From contig JBPYFK010000167.1 in NCBI GenBank assembly GCA_051984675.1, forward strand, positions 93,515 through 157,514: DNA of 64,000 nucleotides, given 5' to 3'. The position numbers and the translations under genes are program-made. The notes under the pieces are model-generated. The model was not told the origin of the DNA. It searched no databases and worked only from the letters and a program-made list of their open reading frames with translations. Of the stretch, positions 17,701 to 24,714 are shown piece after piece (within the stretch, counting starts at the first letter, position 1; each line of letters opens with the position of its first letter). The DNA is from JBPYFK01 sp051984675 (GTDB lineage: Bacteria; Actinomycetota; Actinomycetes; Mycobacteriales; Pseudonocardiaceae).

Positions 17701-18682
17701 GGAGGGCCACCCGGTGCGGCTGACCGGCCAGGACAGCCGCCGTGGCACGTTCGGCCAGCGGCACTCGGTACTCATCGACCGCAGGACCGGCGCCGAGTAC
17801 ACGCCGTTGCAGAGCCTCTCCGGCGACCAGGCGAAGTTCCTCGCCTACGACTCGGCACTGTCCGAGTTCGCGGCAGTGGGCTTCGAGTACGGCTACTCGG
17901 TGGCCCACCCGGACGCGCTGGTGCTGTGGGAGGCGCAGTTCGGTGACTTCGTCAACGGCGCCCAGTCGATCATCGACGAGTTCATCTCGTCCGGTGAGGC
18001 CAAGTGGGGCCAGTGCTCGAACGTCGTGATGCTGCTGCCGCACGGCCACGAGGGCCAGGGCCCGGACCACACCTCCGGCCGGATCGAGCGGTGGCTGCAG
18101 CTGTGCGCCGAAGGGTCGATGACGGTGGCGGTTCCGTCCACCCCGGCGAACTACTTCCACCTGCTGCGCCGGCACTCGCTGGACGGCGTGGACCGGCCGC
18201 TGGTGGTGTTCACCCCGAAGTCGATGCTGCGGTTGAAGGCCGCGACCAGCCCGGTGGAGTCGTTCACCAGCGGACGGTTCAAGTCGGTGCTCGACGACCC
18301 GACCGAGCCGGACCCGCAGCAGGTGCGCCGGCTGGTCCTGTGCACCGGCAAGCTCTACTACGAGCTGGCCGCGGAGCAGGCCAAGCGGGGTGCCACCGAC
18401 ACCGCGGTCGTGCGACTGGAGCAGCTCTACCCGCTGCCGAAGAAGAAGATCGACCAGCTCCTGGAGAAGTACCCGAACGCCACCGACATCCGGTGGGTCC
18501 AGGAGGAGCCGAAGAACCAGGGCGCGTGGCCGTTCCTGGGTCTGGTGCTGCCGGAGAAGTTCCCGGAGCGCATGGCCGGTATCAAGCGGGTGTCGCGCCG
18601 CCAGATGGCCGCACCGGCCAGCGGTCTGAACAAGGTGCACGAGGTGGAGCAGGCCGAGATCGTTCAGGGCGCGTTCGACTGA
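14795..18682 (+). CDS. kgd: Multifunctional 2-oxoglutarate metabolism enzyme (E1 of 2-oxoglutarate dehydrogenase with E2 catalytic domain)
   Basis: A 1295-residue thiamine diphosphate enzyme of the TCA cycle, corresponding to mycobacterial Kgd/corynebacterial OdhA. Residues 1-45 are the E1 N-terminal segment (NEWLIEEMYERFLNDP). About 45-185 is a Thr/Pro/Ala-rich linker. About 190-430 is an E2-type succinyltransferase domain with the catalytic TSTYDHRVIQGAESGDF. About 450-1295 is the E1 decarboxylase, with GMPHRGRLNVLAN, HGDAAFAGQGVV and the ThDP-binding NNQVGFTT. No lipoyl domain is present, as in the family; lipoyl groups come from another E2 protein. GTG 14795 follows GAGG at a longish spacing. 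A strong terminator and the DUF6104 gene follow. Confidence 0.97.
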   Translation: MSSSSPASQFGPNEWLIEEMYERFLNDPASVDSAWHEFFADYKPGQAASGQQTVSTTGASQAGSASVSGGTTTATTTTPAPSTATPPRTTGDFNGQVPTSTNTTPSSAPPTGTQTSSTGPTATQPTATGPTAAGPTAAGPTSTGPTDAGTTAAKPAPAKPSPQQAAKATPAKEAPTAGDETGERRQQLRGAGAAIAKNMEQSLTVPTATSVRAVPAKLLFDNRIVINNHLKRNKGGKVSFTHLIGYALIQALKDYPNMNRHYDVDDKGKPIAVTPEHLNLGLAIDLAGKDGSRNLVVASIKACENMSFYQFWQAYEDIIRKARTGGLTADDFAGTTISLTNPGPSGTNHSVPRLTKGQSAIIGVGAMDYPAEFQGASEKTLTEMGISKIVTLTSTYDHRVIQGAESGDFLRKVHELLLGEDGFFDDIFTSLRIPYEPVRWTQDIPEGAVDKTARVLELIDAYRTRGHMMADIDPLNYRQRRHKDLDVLSHGLTLWDLDREFAVGGFAGKEWLKLRDVLGVLRDSYCRSVGVEYMHILAPDEREWLQKRVEKPHAKPDTSEQKYILSKLNAAEAFETFLQTKYVGQKRFSLEGAETVVPLLDAVLDSSAEFELDEVVIGMPHRGRLNVLANIVGKPISQIFREFEGNLDPGQAHGSGDVKYHLGAEGKYFRMFGDGETKVSLTSNPSHLEAVDPVLEGIVRAKQDMLDKGEEGFTVLPVLLHGDAAFAGQGVVAETLNLSLLRGYRTGGTLHVIVNNQVGFTTAPEHARSSRYSTDVAKMIGAPVFHVNGDDPEACVWVAKLAVEYRQAFGKDVVIDMVCYRRRGHNEGDDPSMTQPAMYDAIDAKRSVRKTYTEALIGRGDISVDEAEKALKDYANQLEHVFNEVRELEKHPPAPSPSVESEQQIPAKLDTSISYDVVKRIADAHVNLPEGFTPHSRVRPVLERRAKMAAEGGIDWAFGELLAFGSLVLEGHPVRLTGQDSRRGTFGQRHSVLIDRRTGAEYTPLQSLSGDQAKFLAYDSALSEFAAVGFEYGYSVAHPDALVLWEAQFGDFVNGAQSIIDEFISSGEAKWGQCSNVVMLLPHGHEGQGPDHTSGRIERWLQLCAEGSMTVAVPSTPANYFHLLRRHSLDGVDRPLVVFTPKSMLRLKAATSPVESFTSGRFKSVLDDPTEPDPQQVRRLVLCTGKLYYELAAEQAKRGATDTAVVRLEQLYPLPKKKIDQLLEKYPNATDIRWVQEEPKNQGAWPFLGLVLPEKFPERMAGIKRVSRRQMAAPASGLNKVHEVEQAEIVQGAFD
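15146..15235. repeat. 15-bp tandem repeat (six copies) in the kgd linker
   Basis: Six consecutive near-identical 15-base units of the type ACAGGGCCCACTGCT encode the five-residue repeat TGPTA in the flexible linker. The length is a multiple of three, so gain or loss of copies would keep the frame. Confidence 0.9.
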
Positions 18683-18703
18683 TCACGCCCCGAATCACCT
18701 GCT

Positions 18704-18744
18704 CGGGTGGGCCGCCGTTCCGAGGAGCGGCGGCCCACCCGTTT
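18704..18744 (+). terminator. Terminator after kgd
   Basis: A perfect 14-bp stem, CGGGTGGGCCGCCG and CGGCGGCCCACCCG, with a 10-base loop and a following TTT, starts 22 bases after the kgd stop. Confidence 0.85.
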
Positions 18745-18845
18745 CGGTGAACGCCCGCACGGTGGGCTGGGGTTCACCCCCGTGACACCGACGCCTTACG
18801 CTGCAACCGACTCGGTTCTGGAGTTGGAGTTGTTGGAGGAACCCG

Positions 18846-19037
18846 GTGTACTTCACCGATCGCGGCATTGAGGAGCTTGAAGAGCGCCGCAGCGACGACC
18901 AGGTGACGTTGGGTTGGCTCGCGGACCGGATGCGCGCCTTCGTCGACCTCAACCCGGACCTTGAGGACCCCGTCGAGCGCCTGGCCACCTTCCTCGCCCG
19001 CGACGACGTCGACGCGGACGAGTTCGAACTGGACTAG
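18846..19037 (+). CDS. DUF6104 family small acidic protein
   Basis: A 63-residue protein starting MYFTDRGIEELEERRSDD, very acidic, predicted to be helical and soluble. It is a conserved actinobacterial family of unknown function (DUF6104) that, as I recall, is typically found next to kgd, as here. The GTG start has GGAGGAACCC directly upstream. Its stop codon sits in a duplicated 16-bp segment. A role linked to the 2-oxoglutarate dehydrogenase complex is suggested only by gene order. Confidence 0.85.
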   Translation: MYFTDRGIEELEERRSDDQVTLGWLADRMRAFVDLNPDLEDPVERLATFLARDDVDADEFELD

Positions 19038-19058
19038 CGGGTTTCGAACTGGACTAGC
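19023..19058. repeat. 16-bp direct repeat across a convergent gene end
   Basis: TTCGAACTGGACTAGC occurs at 19023-19038 and 19043-19058. The CTAG in copy 1 gives the TAG stop of the DUF6104 gene; the CTAG in copy 2 gives the TAG stop of the convergent isomerase gene. Confidence 0.9.
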
Positions 19059-20091
19059 AGGTGACGTAGTAGGAAGCCAGGTCGTTGGGCGCGAAGCGAC
19101 CTCGGTCGGTGGCCACGGCTCGGACGTAGCGCGGCGGCGTGACGTCGAAGGCCGGGTAGATCCCGGTGACCAGCGTTGACGCGGTGCGCTGTCCCAAGGT
19201 GTGCAGCACGTCGTCGCCGTCGCGGTATTCCATCGGGACCGCTTCCGCTGTGGCCGCTTCCCGGTCGGGTGCCTGCACCAGCGCGATGTAGGGCACGTCG
19301 AAGGCGTGCGCGGCGATCGCGATCTGAAGCGTGCCGACCTTGTTGATCACGTGGCCGTCCATGGTCACCCGGTCGGCCGCGGTGATCATCTTCGTGATCT
19401 CGCCCCGGCTCATGAGCTCGGCCGGCATCCCGTCGGTGATCAGCGACGTCGGCACGCCCATCTCGGCCAGCGACTCCGCCGTCAGGCGCGCGCCCTGCAG
19501 GTACGGGCGGGTCTCGGTACACACCATCCGCAGGCGCTTACCCGCCCGCAGCGCCGCCGCGACGGTCTCGGTGACGTACGACTCGCCCCAGCAGTGCGTG
19601 AGGACGGTATCTCCGTCAGCGAGCAGTTCGGCCGCGAACTCGCCAAGCCGACGGCTGCGAGCCAGGTAGTTCGCCTCCACTGCGACAGCCGCCCGCTCGA
19701 CCGCGTCCGCGACCGGCTCGCCGGCCGCGAGCAGGGGCTCAGCTGTGTCGATGATGGCCGCGACCGCCTCCCGGATGCCGTTGTTGGTCGGTCGCGCCGC
19801 CCGCAGGCGGTTCGCCGCGCCCGCGAGGTACGCGCGTCGAGCGTCACTGCCGGCTAGCTCGTCCGCGACCCGCGCGGCGAGGGCCATCCCGCCCGCTGCG
19901 GCGAACGTCGGGCCGCTGCTCTGCGTGACCATGTCCTCGATCGCCTTGGCCACGTCCTCGTAGCTACGGCACACCACCCAGACGCGTTCGAACGGGAACA
20001 CCCGGCGGTCGAGGATGCGCACGGCATCCGGCTCGATCAGCACGCTGTGCCTGATCAACGTCGGCGTGGGCACGTCGCCTTCAGCACTCAC
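19054..20091 (-). CDS. MtnA/eIF-2B alpha family sugar-phosphate isomerase
   Basis: A 345-residue protein of the family that includes methylthioribose-1-phosphate isomerase (MtnA), ribose-1,5-bisphosphate isomerase and eIF-2B subunits. It keeps the landmark motifs RPTNNG, the catalytic-cysteine segment VLTHCWGES, TETRPYLQGARLTA, and the catalytic-Asp segment AADRVTMDGHVINKVGT. An aldose-to-ketose isomerisation of a 1-phosphosugar is therefore likely, with the substrate unproven. GTG 20091 has GGGAGAG upstream. The gene diverges from a GntR regulator across a repeat-rich operator region, and no other methionine-salvage gene adjoins. This points to an inducible sugar-phosphate or nucleoside salvage role. 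Confidence 0.8.
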   Translation of the reverse strand: MSAEGDVPTPTLIRHSVLIEPDAVRILDRRVFPFERVWVVCRSYEDVAKAIEDMVTQSSGPTFAAAGGMALAARVADELAGSDARRAYLAGAANRLRAARPTNNGIREAVAAIIDTAEPLLAAGEPVADAVERAAVAVEANYLARSRRLGEFAAELLADGDTVLTHCWGESYVTETVAAALRAGKRLRMVCTETRPYLQGARLTAESLAEMGVPTSLITDGMPAELMSRGEITKMITAADRVTMDGHVINKVGTLQIAIAAHAFDVPYIALVQAPDREAATAEAVPMEYRDGDDVLHTLGQRTASTLVTGIYPAFDVTPPRYVRAVATDRGRFAPNDLASYYVTC

Positions 20092-20130
20092 TCGACTCTC
20101 CCGCAGTCCACGAACGTCGACCTTATCGTA

Positions 20131-20201
20131 AGACGTCAGTTGTCAGACGTCTTTGGTCTTTGCCGTTGCGGCCACTATGATCCGGCGCAGGTCAGACGTC
20201 A
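20131..20201. promoter_or_regulatory. Three AGACGTC boxes: likely GntR operators
   Basis: AGACGTCA (20131-20138), AGACGTCT (20145-20152, palindromic) and AGACGTCA (20194-20201) lie in the 140-base divergent space between the isomerase and GntR genes. The second and third are each preceded by GTC. Their position covers both promoter regions, consistent with an autoregulated GntR repressor. Confidence 0.55.
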
Positions 20202-20232
20202 AGGCTGGCTCAGAACGCGGGAGAGGAGCGCG

Positions 20233-20964
20233 GTGACCCGGTCACGACGGCGCGATACGAGGTCGTTGCCGACCCAGCTCGCGGATGAGCTGCGCGAACG
20301 CATCGCCAGTGGGGAATGGCCCACCAGAACGCGGTTGCCCTCCGAACAGGAACTCGCGGCCGACTACGGAGTCAGCCGGCCGACGATGCGCAGCGCGCTG
20401 CGGCGGTTGCAGGAAAGCGGAATCGTCCGCGTCCGCCACGGGGCCGGGACGTTCGTGACCGAGTCGGGCACCGCGATCCGCGCCGGGTTGCAGGAGCTTC
20501 GCTCAACGAGCCAGATCATCGCCGAGCAGGGGCACAGCTGCGACGTGGTGTACAAGACCAAGGAGACCCGTCCAGCGTCCGCGGAGGAGACCCAGCGGCT
20601 GCAACGCAACGCGCCGCCGCTGGTGCTGGCCTACGAGCGGGCCTTCATCGCCGACCTGAAACCGGTGGCGTTCGAGGAAGGAATCGTGGCCGCGGACCTG
20701 TTCCCGCAAGGGATCGACTTCGACGAGGTCACCGGGTCGATGTTCGACTTCCTCGAACCCCACGGGCTGTTGCCGGACCAGGCCGTGGCCGACGTCCAGG
20801 CGGTCATGGACTCCGACGTCGCCTGGGGGCCGAACAAGCCGGAACCTCCGGTGTATCTCTGCCTCGATCAAACACAGTTTCTCGCGACGGGTACCGCTGT
20901 CACCTGGTCGCGCACCTACTTCGTCCAGGACCGCTTCCAGTTCCGCATTGTGCGGAGAAGCTGA
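20233..20964 (+). CDS. GntR family regulator, HutC/UTRA type
   Basis: A 243-residue one-component regulator. The winged-helix domain lies at about 10-80 (LPSEQELAADYGVSRPTMR, then RLQESGIVRVRHGAGTFV), followed by a UTRA effector domain to the C-terminus. GTG 20233 is chosen because GAGAGGAG precedes it and the upstream frame crosses the operator repeats. It is divergent from the MtnA-like gene and convergent with hutI. Despite the HutC-type fold, the divergent partner and shared boxes suggest it controls the isomerase rather than the hut operon, which has its own IclR gene. Confidence 0.88.
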   Translation: MTRSRRRDTRSLPTQLADELRERIASGEWPTRTRLPSEQELAADYGVSRPTMRSALRRLQESGIVRVRHGAGTFVTESGTAIRAGLQELRSTSQIIAEQGHSCDVVYKTKETRPASAEETQRLQRNAPPLVLAYERAFIADLKPVAFEEGIVAADLFPQGIDFDEVTGSMFDFLEPHGLLPDQAVADVQAVMDSDVAWGPNKPEPPVYLCLDQTQFLATGTAVTWSRTYFVQDRFQFRIVRRS

Positions 20965-20981
20965 CAGGACGTTTCTGGGAG

Positions 20982-22142
20982 TCACACGGCCCTGACTCCG
21001 GCCCGCCACACGGCGTGGGTGAGCGGCATTCCGGGCCGGTACGCCAGCCACGTCGTGCTGGGCGCGTCGAGCATGTGGACGTCCGCGCGGGCGCCCGGAC
21101 GCAGGACGCCCACCGCTGCGTCGCCGCTCTCGCGGCGCAGCGCCCGCGCGCCACCCCAGGTGGCGGCCCGGACTGCTTCATCGATGCTCAGGCGCATCTG
21201 AAGCACCGCCGTAGCCACGCAGAACGCCATCGATGACGTGTAGGACGAGCCCGGGTTGCAGTTCGACGCCAGCGCCACCGTCGCCCCCGCGTCGAGCAAT
21301 GCTCGGGCATCCGGCAACGGATGGCGAGTGGACAGGTCGCAGGCCGGCAACAGCGTGGCCACCGTCGACGAGCCGGCCAGGGCGTCCACATCGGACAGAG
21401 ACAGGTACGTGCAGTGGTCGACGCTGGCGGCGCCCAACTCGACCGCCAGCCGCACACCCGGGCCGGTGGAGAGCTGGTTGCCGTGCACTCGCAGCCCGAG
21501 TCCGGCTTCCGCGGCCGCCCGCAGCACCCGCCGCGACTGGTCGGCGTCAAAGGCACCCTGCTCGCAGAAGACGTCGACCCAGTCCACGTGCTCGGCGACC
21601 GCGTCCAGCATCTCCCCAGCCACCAGGTCCACATAGGATTCCGCGGACCAGCCCTCCGGGACGAGGTGCGCACCGAGGAAGGTCACCTCGTCCGCCTCCG
21701 CGCGGGCCAGCTTGGCGGCACGCAGCTCGTCGTCGACCGTGAGGCCGTAGCCGGTTTTCGTCTCCAAACAGGTCGTGCCCCCCGCGACAGCTTCCGCGAC
21801 GTGACGGCGCAGGTTCGCGGCGAGTTGCTCGTCGCCGGCGGCCCGTGTTTCCCGGACCGTGACGGCGATCCCTCCCGCCTGGTAGGGCTCGCCGGCCATC
21901 CGCGCGGCGAACTCGGCGGTACGGTCCCCGGCGAACACGAGGTGCGTGTGGCTGTCGACCCAGCCGGGCAGGACGGCACGCCCGTCCGCGTCCATCCGCT
22001 GGTCCGCTGGCGGTGCCTGTGACGACGGCCCGACCCAGCCGACCCGGTCACCGTCGAGGACGACGGCGGCGTCGGTGAGGGTGCCGAGCTCGTCGTCGTT
22101 GGTGCTCAGTTCTCCGATGCCGGTCAGCACGGTCGAGGTCAC
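20982..22142 (-). CDS. hutI: Imidazolonepropionase
   Basis: The third step of histidine catabolism: imidazolone-5-propionate to N-formimino-L-glutamate. The 386-residue amidohydrolase has the metal-binding VDSHTHLVF (His65, His67), the substrate-binding ETKTGYGL segment, the HGNQLS region and SNCNPGSSYT. GTG 22142 overlaps the hutF stop by four bases. It is the last gene of the operon, ending 17 bases from the convergent GntR gene. Confidence 0.96.
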   Translation of the reverse strand: MTSTVLTGIGELSTNDDELGTLTDAAVVLDGDRVGWVGPSSQAPPADQRMDADGRAVLPGWVDSHTHLVFAGDRTAEFAARMAGEPYQAGGIAVTVRETRAAGDEQLAANLRRHVAEAVAGGTTCLETKTGYGLTVDDELRAAKLARAEADEVTFLGAHLVPEGWSAESYVDLVAGEMLDAVAEHVDWVDVFCEQGAFDADQSRRVLRAAAEAGLGLRVHGNQLSTGPGVRLAVELGAASVDHCTYLSLSDVDALAGSSTVATLLPACDLSTRHPLPDARALLDAGATVALASNCNPGSSYTSSMAFCVATAVLQMRLSIDEAVRAATWGGARALRRESGDAAVGVLRPGARADVHMLDAPSTTWLAYRPGMPLTHAVWRAGVRAV

Positions 22143-23482
22143 AGCAACACCTCTTCGATGGCCGTCCGAAGTTTCCCGGCCACGTCGGGAACGCGCTGGT
22201 GGACGCCATCGTGCACGATGTGCTCACCGCCCACGACGACCTCGCGCACGTCACCGGCCCGCGCCACGAGAATCGCCGCCTCCGGCGGCACTCCGGCCAG
22301 CCGTGGGCTGCCCAGGTCGAGGCTGACCAGGTCGGCACGCGCGCCCGCACCGATCCACCCCGCGTCGTGCCATCCGAGCGCGCGGTGCCCGGCAGCCGTC
22401 GCCATCGCCAGCAGGTGGTCCTGGGCGAAGGCACCGCGCGTTTCGGTGGTCAGGCGGACCGCGGACTCCACGGCCTGAACTTCGCTGAACAGGTCGATCA
22501 CGGTCTGCCCGTCGCTGCCGACCGACAGCGGTGACCCGGCCGTGGCGAGCGCGGCGACCGGGCCGATGCCGTCGGCCAGGTCCGCTTCCGTCGACGGGCA
22601 CAAGCAGACACCGGTGCGGCTGTCGCCGAGCAACCCGACATCGGTGGCGGCGAGGTGGGTCGCGTGGACCGCCGTGGTGCCAGCGCCCAGTACTCCGTGC
22701 AGGTCGAGCAGCTCCGCCGGCGTGCACCCGTGGGCGGCCAGGCATGCGTCGTTTTCCGCGCGCTGCTCGGAAAGATGCAGGTGCAGCGGGGCTTTCGCCG
22801 CCGTGGCCCAGTCCCGGACCGCGGCGAAGGCGTTCACCGGAACGGCACGCACCGAGTGCAGCGCCGCGCCGAGCCGCACCCTTCCCTCGTCCTGCTGGGA
22901 TGTTGTCTGGTCGGCGAACTGGCCGACGCGATCCAGCCACCCGTCGACGTCGCCGTCTCCAAACCGCAGTTGCACACCTTCCAAGGGTGTCGCGAACCCT
23001 CCCGTGAGGTAACAGGTGTCCAGCAGCGTCAGCCGGATTCCCGCATCCGCCGCCGCCTGCACGACCGCCGCGCTCATCTCGTTCGGGTCGTCGTAACGGA
23101 CCCCTTCGGGGCCGTGGTGCAGGTAATGGAACTCCCCGACACAGGTGATTCCCGCCAGAGCCATCTCAGCGAACACGGCGGTGGCCAGCCGCCGGTAGCT
23201 GTCCGGCGTGAGCCCCTGCGCCACCGCGTACATCAGCTGCCGCCACGTCCAGAACGTGCCCCGCCCCTCGCTTGTCCGGCCGCGAAGGGCACGGTGGAAC
23301 GCGTGCGAGTGCGCGTTGGCCGTCCCGGGAAGCGTCAGCCCGGGAAGCCGCCGCGCCCCGTCCGGCGGACCGTCCACAGTGGTCGTCGTGATGCGCCCGG
23401 TGCCGTCGACGTCGATGAGCACACCAGCACGCGGGCCGTCGGGTAGCCAGGCCCATTCGCACCAGAACGCCGTCTCCGTCAC
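22139..23482 (-). CDS. hutF: Formimidoylglutamate deiminase
   Basis: Hydrolyses N-formimino-L-glutamate to N-formyl-L-glutamate and ammonia, the five-step branch of the Hut pathway. The 447-residue amidohydrolase carries NAHSHAFHR (metal His58 and His60), GEFHYLHH, LHLHLSEQ and the late GSDGQTVIDLF segment, all typical of HutF. Both ends overlap neighbours by four bases (M20 gene upstream, hutI downstream), so translation is coupled. Its presence implies that a formylglutamate-cleaving enzyme must exist. Confidence 0.95.
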   Translation of the reverse strand: MTETAFWCEWAWLPDGPRAGVLIDVDGTGRITTTTVDGPPDGARRLPGLTLPGTANAHSHAFHRALRGRTSEGRGTFWTWRQLMYAVAQGLTPDSYRRLATAVFAEMALAGITCVGEFHYLHHGPEGVRYDDPNEMSAAVVQAAADAGIRLTLLDTCYLTGGFATPLEGVQLRFGDGDVDGWLDRVGQFADQTTSQQDEGRVRLGAALHSVRAVPVNAFAAVRDWATAAKAPLHLHLSEQRAENDACLAAHGCTPAELLDLHGVLGAGTTAVHATHLAATDVGLLGDSRTGVCLCPSTEADLADGIGPVAALATAGSPLSVGSDGQTVIDLFSEVQAVESAVRLTTETRGAFAQDHLLAMATAAGHRALGWHDAGWIGAGARADLVSLDLGSPRLAGVPPEAAILVARAGDVREVVVGGEHIVHDGVHQRVPDVAGKLRTAIEEVLL

Positions 23483-24711
23483 AGGGTTCCTCCGCTCTGG
23501 CAGGCGAGGTGCTCCAGGACGCGGGCGAGCGCCGCCGCGCCCGCGTCACAGTCGTCGGACTCGGCGTGCTCCTCGGGTGCGTGGCTGACACCGGTGGGGT
23601 TGCGCACGAAGAGCATCGCGGTCGGTTTCCGTGCCGCGACGATGCCGGCGTCGTGACCGGCGCCGGTCTCCAGCAGCGGCGCGCCGTCGAGCACGGCGGA
23701 CAGCTCGTCCCGGAGCACCGGGTCGAACAGCGTCTCGGCCAGGAAGGACTCTTCGAAGATCTCCACCGAACAACCCTCCTCCGCAGCGCTGAGCCGGGCG
23801 GCCTCGGTGATCTCCTCAACCAGCGCGCGGGCTTGCGCCGCGCTGGCGGCCCGCGCGTCCAACCACAGGTCCACCGTGGACGCGATCACGTTCGTGCCGC
23901 CCGGGTTTGGTACCAGCCGACCGACCGTACCCACGGCGGGGCTCCGGGCCGTACTCTTCCGGGCCGCACTCGTCCGGGCAGCAATCACTAGCTCGGCCGC
24001 TGGCACCATCGGGTCACGCCGGTCCTCCAGCCGCGTCGTGCCCGCGTGGTTGCCGGCGCCGGCGAACCGCAGCCGCCACCGGCCGTGCGCGAGGATCGAC
24101 GATGCCACGGCCACCGGACGCTGGAGGTCCGCGAGCCCGCGCCCCTGCTCGACGTGCAACTCGACGAACCGGCCGATGCGCGCCAACGTGTCGTCATCCG
24201 GGCCGGCGCGTTCGGGCTCGAACCCGGCCGAGCGCATCGCCTCGGCGAAGGTCACGCCGTCCCGGTCGCGCAGCCCCAACGCGCGATCCGCGCTGATCCC
24301 GCCGGTGAGCAACCGCGATCCCAGGCAGGGGACGCCGAACCGGCCGCCCTCCTCCTCGGCGCAGACCACGAGCGCCAGCGGCCGGTCCAGCGATCGGTTG
24401 GTCGCGCGCAGCAGATCCACCGCCGCGAGCGCGCTGGCCACGCCCAGCGGCCCGTCGAAGGCGCCCCCGCCGGGCACGGAGTCGAGATGGCTTCCGGTGA
24501 CCACCGCGTCCGGCCCTGGTTCTCCCCACCATGCCCAGAGGTTCGCGTTGCGGTCCGTGGTGACCTCCAGCCCCCGGGATCTCGCCTGCTCGGCGAACCA
24601 CTCCCGCAGCTGGAGCTCGGCACCGTCGAACACGTGCCGGGAATAGCCGCCCCGCCGGCGATCCCGCCCGACGTCGTCGATCGTCCCCAGCAGCTCGCTC
24701 GCCGTCGCCAC
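23479..24711 (-). CDS. M20 family amidohydrolase (allantoate/N-carbamoyl amino acid hydrolase type) in the hut operon
   Basis: A 410-residue metal-dependent hydrolase of the AllC/N-carbamoyl-L-amino-acid hydrolase family. Metal and catalytic motifs are visible: TGSHLDSVPGGGAFDG, CAEEEGGRFG, ELHVEQG, and HAPEEHAE near the C-terminus. The dimerisation domain inserts in the middle. It begins three bases after the hutU stop and overlaps hutF by four bases, so it is an integral operon gene. No HutG (N-formylglutamate deformylase) gene is present. By position it most likely hydrolyses N-formyl-L-glutamate or a related N-substituted glutamate; an allantoate role is less likely because no purine-catabolic genes adjoin. 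Confidence 0.88.
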   Translation of the reverse strand: MATASELLGTIDDVGRDRRRGGYSRHVFDGAELQLREWFAEQARSRGLEVTTDRNANLWAWWGEPGPDAVVTGSHLDSVPGGGAFDGPLGVASALAAVDLLRATNRSLDRPLALVVCAEEEGGRFGVPCLGSRLLTGGISADRALGLRDRDGVTFAEAMRSAGFEPERAGPDDDTLARIGRFVELHVEQGRGLADLQRPVAVASSILAHGRWRLRFAGAGNHAGTTRLEDRRDPMVPAAELVIAARTSAARKSTARSPAVGTVGRLVPNPGGTNVIASTVDLWLDARAASAAQARALVEEITEAARLSAAEEGCSVEIFEESFLAETLFDPVLRDELSAVLDGAPLLETGAGHDAGIVAARKPTAMLFVRNPTGVSHAPEEHAESDDCDAGAAALARVLEHLACQSGGTL

Positions 24712-24714
24712 GGC

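Noticed and set aside
16268..18640. 790-codon reverse-strand open frame opposite kgd
   Set aside because: A shadow of the high-GC kgd gene: the peptide is Arg/His/Val-rich, lacks any motif, and the forward strand is an unambiguous enzyme.
20233..20964. GntR gene as the hut regulator
   Set aside because: It belongs to the HutC/UTRA group and lies next to hutI, but it is convergent with the operon; the operator-like boxes lie on the isomerase side, and an IclR gene with a palindrome faces hutH.
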